A stretch of 16,875 nt of DNA from positions 1 through 16,875 of the forward strand of contig USKC01000025.1 in NCBI GenBank assembly GCA_900555195.1. The letters run 5' to 3'. Both the position numbers and the translations under genes were made by a program. This DNA is from an uncultured Lachnospiraceae bacterium. Its GTDB lineage: Bacteria > Bacillota > Clostridia > Lachnospirales > Lachnospiraceae. A model generated the notes under the pieces. The model saw only the letters and a program-made list of their open reading frames with translations, made no database searches and was not told the origin of the DNA. This document shows positions 13,125 to 16,875 of this stretch, piece after piece; position 1 is the first letter of the stretch; every line of letters starts with the position of its first letter.

Positions 13125-14162
13125 TTACGGGAGCTGCTTCAGCAGGCTTCCCATCGCCCGCGTCATGGCTTCCTGATATGCCTGCTCATCCACGACATGG
13201 AACAGATAACGGTTCGTCTTCCCTTCCGTCCTATTCCAAGCCGTCCTTCCTTTCTCATCGCAGGTCACATTAACAGGAATAAACTCAAACACGCCTTTCT
13301 GCCCGGATGTCAACGGCACAATTTCCCCCTCTTTTGTGACCGTCATCCCCGCAGCGTGGAGAAAGCCTCCCGTACACCACATATTTCTGTACAAATTTCC
13401 ATGTGCTTCCAAAATAAACGGATTTACCGGCTGAGACAAATAAGAAAGCCACCTTCCGTCCGTCACACGCCCCAACGCATATTCAAAATATTTTTTTACT
13501 GAAGGAGAGACTTTCTCCAGGATTTCCTTCTGCCGGAACCGATAATATGTGCCATATTCCCCCACGCACATCCTCCCATCCTTCACTCCCTTTAAAGAAT
13601 GAAAGCACGGCATCCAATAAATCGGACAGGGAAGCTGGAACACGGACTGATAGGAAAACGGATCCAGTTCCACATTATATTCCAGTTCTTCCTCTGAACA
13701 TCCAGAGCCGGCATTCAGATAAATCGCCCGGCATTTCTCCCTGAACAATTCCGGTCTGGCAAATCCCGCGATCGCCACATCCCGGCTGGAACCCACAATA
13801 TGCAGCACAACCGGCTCCTGCGCTTCTTCCAGCAGACGGATCAACATGGCTATCCCTCCGTTTTGCGGTTTTCGGGAAACGATCTCAATCGCTTCTTCCC
13901 GGCTGTGTATGCGGCATGGCACCCCCACAGCAAAGGGAACCGCAAGGCCTGTGATCGCATTCATCTGCGAAATGGCCGCAGCTGCAGGATCTCCGCAGTC
14001 ATTTCCATAGAAATCCGCCCTCGGCGGAAAGTCCAAAAGGATCCCCTTCAATTCTGTTTTGCCCAAATAAGCCAGGGCATATTGGCACGCAAGATCCCAA
14101 TGGTCGTCCGGATCCGCATGGTGATGGAATAAATCTGTCTGATGAATGACCGTCACTTTCAT
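13125..14162 (-). CDS. Divergent nucleoside hydrolase-like protein
   Basis: A 345-residue protein. The N-terminal HQTDLFHHHADPDDHWDLA (7-25) corresponds to the DTDxGxDDxxA calcium-binding start of inosine-uridine nucleoside hydrolases, but with an HHH insertion-like stretch and DPDDHWD in place of DPGxDDA. Later family echoes are FYGNDCGDPAAAA (51-63), VLHIVGSSRDVAIAG (matching the GPLTNIA segment) and YNVELDPFSYQSVF (matching the E-N-x-D-P-x-A segment). Canonical enzymes release ribose from nucleosides; the altered metal site means substrate and even activity are uncertain. GGAGGG lies 7 nt before the ATG and a promoter is visible at 14216-14244. An rbsD relic lies immediately upstream on the other strand, which fits an earlier ribose-salvage locus. 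It appears to be a single-gene transcript. Confidence 0.75.
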   Translation of the reverse strand: MKVTVIHQTDLFHHHADPDDHWDLACQYALAYLGKTELKGILLDFPPRADFYGNDCGDPAAAAISQMNAITGLAVPFAVGVPCRIHSREEAIEIVSRKPQNGGIAMLIRLLEEAQEPVVLHIVGSSRDVAIAGFARPELFREKCRAIYLNAGSGCSEEELEYNVELDPFSYQSVFQLPCPIYWMPCFHSLKGVKDGRMCVGEYGTYYRFRQKEILEKVSPSVKKYFEYALGRVTDGRWLSYLSQPVNPFILEAHGNLYRNMWCTGGFLHAAGMTVTKEGEIVPLTSGQKGVFEFIPVNVTCDEKGRTAWNRTEGKTNRYLFHVVDEQAYQEAMTRAMGSLLKQLP

Positions 14163-14215
14163 ATTCTTTCCCTCCTTCAGATTTTCTCAGGACAGTCCTG
14201 TATCTATTCCCCTTC

Positions 14216-14244
14216 AGTATATCCAAACGCATCCTTTTTTCCAA
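14216..14244 (-). promoter_or_regulatory. Promoter of the nucleoside hydrolase-like gene
   Basis: Minus strand: -35 TTGGAA (14239-14244), 17-bp spacer, -10 TATACT (14216-14221). The leader is about 47 nt. It lies inside or beside the decayed rbsD frame of the other strand. Confidence 0.6.
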
Positions 14245-14269
14245 CCCATTTTACAGACCTGCGCATCAT

Positions 14270-14464
14270 CTGCGCAATTATCTGGTCCGATACACAGAAA
14301 ACGCCCAATTTGTCAAACAGATTCAAAAATTGCTGCCATATGAGATCTCTTACATTCCGCATGAGGAACTAAAGCAGCTGGCTAACTGCAGTTTTGCATA
14401 TGTCAGAACCGGTGAATGCACCCCTTATGCAAATATTCTTCTGCAGGCCGCCACCTCTTTCTAA
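14270..14464 (+). pseudogene. rbsD: Truncated D-ribose pyranase relic
   Basis: Reading from 14270 in frame to TAA at 14462-14464 gives a peptide ending NAQFVKQIQKLLPYEISY, then IPHEELKQLANCSFAYV, then RTGECTPYANILLQAATSF. This is the unmistakable C-terminal half of RbsD: compare the E. coli segments THEQFKQ, AVIRSGECSPYANIIL and the terminal Phe. RbsD interconverts pyran and furan forms of ribose. The N-terminal half with the catalytic His is missing: upstream the frame stays open to about 14171 with weak RbsD-like hydrophobic sequence (FLRTVLYLFPF), then meets the oppositely oriented nucleoside-hydrolase gene. No start codon or ribosome binding site fits. The relic is the wrong way round to be part of that gene's operon, so a rearrangement or deletion is likely. 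The short length and missing active site make function improbable. Confidence 0.85.
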
Positions 14465-14486
14465 ACCGTGAAATATTTTCTGCCGC

Positions 14487-14530
14487 AAAAACAGCCATAA
14501 CAGGCCTTTTTCAAGATCTGTTATGGCTGT
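14487..14530 (-). terminator. Intrinsic terminator of the serine hydrolase gene
   Basis: A 13-bp perfect stem, ACAGCCATAACAG (14491-14503) with CTGTTATGGCTGT (14518-14530), around a 14-nt loop. On the minus strand it is followed by TTTT, then GCGGCAG. It lies about 145 nt past the stop of the leftward serine hydrolase gene. Confidence 0.8.
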
Positions 14531-14634
14531 CTTCCTAGCAGTTATTCAGCTTTTCCCTTTTCCTCCCCGCCCAGGCTGCCGCTTTCTCCTGTCAGCTTCT
14601 GCCTGCCAGCTATGTTCTATTATCTCACAAAGCC

Positions 14635-14666
14635 ATTCTCTTTAGGCAAAATTCTCTTTAGGCAAA
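14635..14666. repeat. Perfect 16-bp tandem duplication just past the serine hydrolase stop
   Basis: ATTCTCTTTAGGCAAA occurs at 14635-14650 and again at 14651-14666 with no mismatch and no gap, ending 7 bp before the stop codon of the leftward gene (14674-14676). The outer flanks also echo each other: TCTCACAA at 14623-14630 and at 14672-14679, the latter including the stop. Confidence 0.95.
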
Positions 14667-14673
14667 GAGTTTC

Positions 14674-15831
14674 TCACAAGCTTCCATAGACAATATTCCG
14701 AATTCTCGGATGGATATATGCCTCCTTATTCGGGACCAAATTATGCATATACACGATCGAAAGTTTTTCAGAAGGATCAATGGATACATAGGTTCCAAGC
14801 ATACCGGTCCAACCGAATTCTCCAGGTGATGCATTCACCCCCGCGGCCGGCTTCAGAAGCGTCCGCACTCCCAAACCATATCCATATCCTTCCAGATAAG
14901 GGCTGTAGAAATCTTTAAGCTGCTGATCATTCAGCTGATTCGTACGCATCAAGTCAATCGTCTTTCTTCCGATAATGCGTTCCCCCTTATAAACGCCTCC
15001 GCATGCCAGCATCTGCGTAAATGCAATGTAGTCTCTCACCGTGGAGAACAGACCTACACCGCCTCCTTCATACTTTGCATCCGGTTCAAAATTTTCATCA
15101 TCCTCATAGCCTGGAAGCGCCTTCGGCTCACCCGCGTCCTGCAGCTCATATACGGTCACCATTCTGTCTCTAACATTTCCAAAATAATGATGTCCCGTAT
15201 CCTTCATTCCCAAAGGTTCAAAGATCTCTTCCCTCATGAACTCGCTCAACCGTTTTCCGGAAACCTCTTCAATCAGGGCTGCCACCAGATCCAACCCCAC
15301 CCCATAGCGCCAGCGCGTCCCCGGATCAAATGCAACCGGAATGGAAGATATCGCCCGTACTTCCTGCCGGAGCGTGTAGTCTCCCACATCTCTGCGCAGA
15401 TCCTCCCGCACCTTCTGCAGCATCTGATGCGTGTAATCCTCTCCGCCATATCCAATTCCCATCGCCATGGAGAAACAGTCCCGAATCAGAATCGGACGGT
15501 TTGCAGGCCTGATCACAACGTTTCCGTCTGCCTGTGTTTCTGCCACCATCGTGTGCTTCCACTCCGGGAAGTACTCGTATAAGGGATCGTTCAGCAGGAA
15601 TTTCCCCCGTTCATATAACATTAAACCAGCCGTGCTCGTCACCAGCTTAGTAGTAGAAAACTGACGAAATACGCTCTCCTGGCTCATGGGAATTTTCTTC
15701 TCCCTGTCGGCAAATCCATGATACTCCTCAAACAGAATTTCTCCGTCCCGCGCTACCGCACATCCATTTCCCAAGGGACCTACTTTCATAGACTCTTCCA
15801 GAAAACAGCTGAAATCCTTAAAATTAGACAT
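14674..15831 (-). CDS. Serine hydrolase, class C beta-lactamase / EstB-like family
   Basis: A 385-residue protein of the penicillin-binding-like S12/beta-lactamase-related family. The S-x-x-K motif is FSTTK (Ser59, Lys62). The second motif falls at RWRYGVGLDL (Tyr176), and EFGWTGMLG near residue 340 takes the place of the third (K/H/W-x-G) motif. There is no signal peptide or membrane segment, so it is probably cytoplasmic, which favours an esterase or peptidase role over antibiotic hydrolysis. Length agrees with the EstB-like group. AAGGAG lies 6 nt upstream of the ATG at 15831; an in-frame ATG at 15930 would start on top of the promoter. It is transcribed alone from an extended -10 promoter and ended by the hairpin at 14487-14530. 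Confidence 0.9.
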   Translation of the reverse strand: MSNFKDFSCFLEESMKVGPLGNGCAVARDGEILFEEYHGFADREKKIPMSQESVFRQFSTTKLVTSTAGLMLYERGKFLLNDPLYEYFPEWKHTMVAETQADGNVVIRPANRPILIRDCFSMAMGIGYGGEDYTHQMLQKVREDLRRDVGDYTLRQEVRAISSIPVAFDPGTRWRYGVGLDLVAALIEEVSGKRLSEFMREEIFEPLGMKDTGHHYFGNVRDRMVTVYELQDAGEPKALPGYEDDENFEPDAKYEGGGVGLFSTVRDYIAFTQMLACGGVYKGERIIGRKTIDLMRTNQLNDQQLKDFYSPYLEGYGYGLGVRTLLKPAAGVNASPGEFGWTGMLGTYVSIDPSEKLSIVYMHNLVPNKEAYIHPRIRNIVYGSL

Positions 15832-15901
15832 CTGTTTCTCCTTTCCGTCCTTCTCGGACCACTTTCTGTTTTTCTTAAGACAATTTTCACTTCCAGAGAA
15901 T

Positions 15902-15930
15902 AGTATAACAGAAAGCACTCCATCCGTCAC
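15902..15930 (-). promoter_or_regulatory. Promoter of the serine hydrolase gene
   Basis: Minus strand: extended -10 TGT-TATACT (hexamer 15902-15907), 17-bp spacer, -35 GTGACG (15925-15930). The leader is about 65 nt. Confidence 0.65.
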
Positions 15931-15983
15931 ACAGCTGCCTGATACTATTTTTCAGATATGCATTTCCAAACTGCAGCGAACCG

Positions 15984-16015
15984 GCCTATCCGCAAATTTG
16001 CCTATCTGCAGATTT
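15984..16015. repeat. 16-bp tandem duplication across the HAD gene stop codon
   Basis: GCCTATCCGCAAATTT (15984-15999) is followed directly by GCCTATCTGCAGATTT (16000-16015), 14 of 16 identical. The second unit contains the last codons and TAG stop of the HAD gene; the first lies wholly past it. Confidence 0.85.
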
Positions 16016-16751
16016 CTTCCACATCCTGTACGATCTGAAACCAATCCATGCTTTCTAACACATAATCCGCTGCTTTGGGCTTAGAAGAGCCCTTCTTTCC
16101 CTGAGGACTCAGATTGGTTCTGAGAAACAAGGTGGTCAGGCCTGCCTTTTTCGCTCCTTCCACATCCGCCTCTAAATCATTGCCAATCATCAACGCATCC
16201 TGCGGAGCGATCCCCTTATCCAGAAACAACGTCTCAAAAAAACGAATATCCGGCTTTCGGCATCCATAATCAGAGGAAAGATACACTCCATCAAAATATT
16301 CACTCAGCCCCAGCGCCTCCAGCTCATATTGGGTGAAAACACGCTGCGCATTGCTCAAAAGCCAAAGTGCATGTCCCTCTCCGCGTAATCTTTCCAGCGC
16401 TTCCTTCACTCCCGGATACAGTCTGATATAATCTATAGAAAGGATCCGAAAGACCTGAGCAGCATTCCAGGCCAGTTTTTCTGTTCCCTCTGTTACACCC
16501 TTCCTTTGAAAGAGTTCCTCAAAAATGGTTTCAAACTTCATCTCGGGAAAACATTCATAACTCTGTCCTGCCATCGCATCCATCCGGGCGATCCGTTCCT
16601 CATACGCATTCTCCAGTTCCCGGCCACTGTAATGTGCCCCATAAAAACTAAAATACAATGCAGTCTTTTCCCACAGCATTTCCCCTTCCGTCTCCGTATG
16701 AATATCTACAAGGGTTCCATACAGATCAAAGATCAAATTTTTATATTTCAT
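16002..16751 (-). CDS. HAD-superfamily hydrolase with DLYGT nucleophile motif
   Basis: A 249-residue protein. Motif I is FDLYGTLVD (8-16): Asp9 is the nucleophile, but the second aspartate of the usual DxD is Tyr11, as in L-2-haloacid dehalogenase-type members rather than typical phosphatases. Motif II is WLLSNAQ, motif III the Lys of CRKPDIRFF, and motif IV IGNDLEADVEGAKKAG. A helical cap domain lies between motifs I and II (about residues 17-95). It is probably a small-molecule hydrolase; the DLYGT motif leaves phosphatase versus dehalogenase open, and many DLYGT proteins in gut Firmicutes are simply annotated HAD hydrolases. The ATG at 16751 has AAGGAG 6-7 nt upstream; the ATGs 5 and 10 codons earlier do not. 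Its promoter appears to be embedded in the preceding tRNA terminator. Confidence 0.92.
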   Translation of the reverse strand: MKYKNLIFDLYGTLVDIHTETEGEMLWEKTALYFSFYGAHYSGRELENAYEERIARMDAMAGQSYECFPEMKFETIFEELFQRKGVTEGTEKLAWNAAQVFRILSIDYIRLYPGVKEALERLRGEGHALWLLSNAQRVFTQYELEALGLSEYFDGVYLSSDYGCRKPDIRFFETLFLDKGIAPQDALMIGNDLEADVEGAKKAGLTTLFLRTNLSPQGKKGSSKPKAADYVLESMDWFQIVQDVEEICR

Positions 16752-16785
16752 AACATCTCCTTCCATCAAGGGTACTGCCACAATA

Positions 16786-16815
16786 ATTATAAAAAAAGAA
16801 CCTTGAAATCTCCAA
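16786..16815 (-). promoter_or_regulatory. Candidate HAD-gene promoter inside the tRNA terminator
   Basis: Minus strand: perfect -10 TATAAT (16786-16791) directly after the terminator T-tract, with TTGGAG (16810-16815) as a -35 at 18 bp, lying in the terminator hairpin itself. The predicted leader is about 28 nt. Confidence 0.5.
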
Positions 16816-16821
16816 GGTTCT
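16791..16821 (-). terminator. Intrinsic terminator of the tRNA-Cys transcript
   Basis: The minus strand reads AGAACCTTG-GAGATTT-CAAGGTTCT followed by a run of at least six T. The 9-bp perfect stem starts a few bases past the tRNA 3' end. Confidence 0.9.
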
Positions 16822-16826
16822 TTTAG

Positions 16827-16875
16827 AGGCGCAGACCGGATTTGAACCGGTGGATACTGGTGTTGCAGACCATTG
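16827..16875 (-). tRNA. tRNA-Cys (GCA), 3' part, cut by the window edge
   Basis: On the minus strand the window begins within the anticodon arm: the loop CTGCAAC carries anticodon GCA. After a short variable region, the T arm ACCGG-TTCAAAT-CCGGT and the acceptor strand CTGCGCC with discriminator T (U73, characteristic of tRNA-Cys) are complete. CCA is not encoded. The D arm and 5' acceptor strand lie beyond 16875. The transcript ends at the terminator just downstream. Confidence 0.9.

Noticed and set aside
14674..15831. Antibiotic-resistance beta-lactamase
   Set aside because: The S-x-x-K motif is present, but there is no export signal and the protein fits the esterase/EstB-like branch better.
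16002..16751. Calling the HAD protein an L-2-haloacid dehalogenase
   Set aside because: The DLYGT motif fits, but many uncharacterised HAD proteins share it and no dehalogenase-specific residues could be confirmed.

Overview
The window looks like a chromosomal stretch from a low-oxygen, gut-type Firmicute, most likely a Lachnospiraceae (Clostridia). The reasons are the rpsF-ssb-rpsR block preceded by a DUF951 gene, strong AGGAGG-type ribosome binding sites, extended -10 promoters (TGnTATACT), a DUF5722-type glycosidase and hexuronate catabolism genes. This is inference from gene content; no marker allows a species call. Most genes lie on the minus strand. Only a class I glutamine amidotransferase and the uxuA-uxuB pair, plus an rbsD relic, are on the plus strand.

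Layout. 1-298 holds a long RNA-like hairpin and no gene. 299-1958 (minus) is a two-gene operon: a membrane protein built on five 11-residue repeats, then a membrane-anchored DUF4097 protein. 2182-3745 (minus) is DUF951-rpsF-ssb-rpsR, with a promoter before rpsF, a terminator after rpsR, and a 52-bp unit repeating the 3' end of rpsR twice more beyond its stop codon. Upstream in the same direction are a sirtuin (3810-4526) and a bacteriohemerythrin (4569-5006). A metallo-beta-lactamase-fold hydrolase (minus, 5268-6113) diverges from a PuuD-type gamma-glutamyl hydrolase (plus, 6313-6975), which overlaps a DUF5722-type glycosidase (minus, 6972-8819) tail to tail by 4 nt. A palindrome of about 127 bp separates the glycosidase from an AraC regulator (minus, 9098-9997).

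The AraC gene diverges from uxuA-uxuB (10168-12893), which converts D-fructuronate to D-mannonate and on to 2-keto-3-deoxygluconate. Two TTCAAGCA direct repeats 20 bp apart overlap the uxuA -35 box, and the uxuA and araC -10 boxes overlap on opposite strands. This is a self-contained, probably hexuronate-responsive, regulatory unit. Downstream are a divergent nucleoside-hydrolase-like gene (minus), a truncated rbsD relic (plus), a class C beta-lactamase-like serine hydrolase (minus), a HAD phosphatase-like gene (minus), and the 3' part of a tRNA-Cys gene (minus) that runs off the window.

The least explained structures are the tandem duplications at or just past the 3' ends of three genes (rpsR, the serine hydrolase and the HAD gene), a set of hairpins sharing a GGCGA...CATCTC motif, the 11-residue hydrophobic repeat protein, and the rbsD relic. 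I saw no CRISPR array, insertion sequence, phage gene or obvious defence system.
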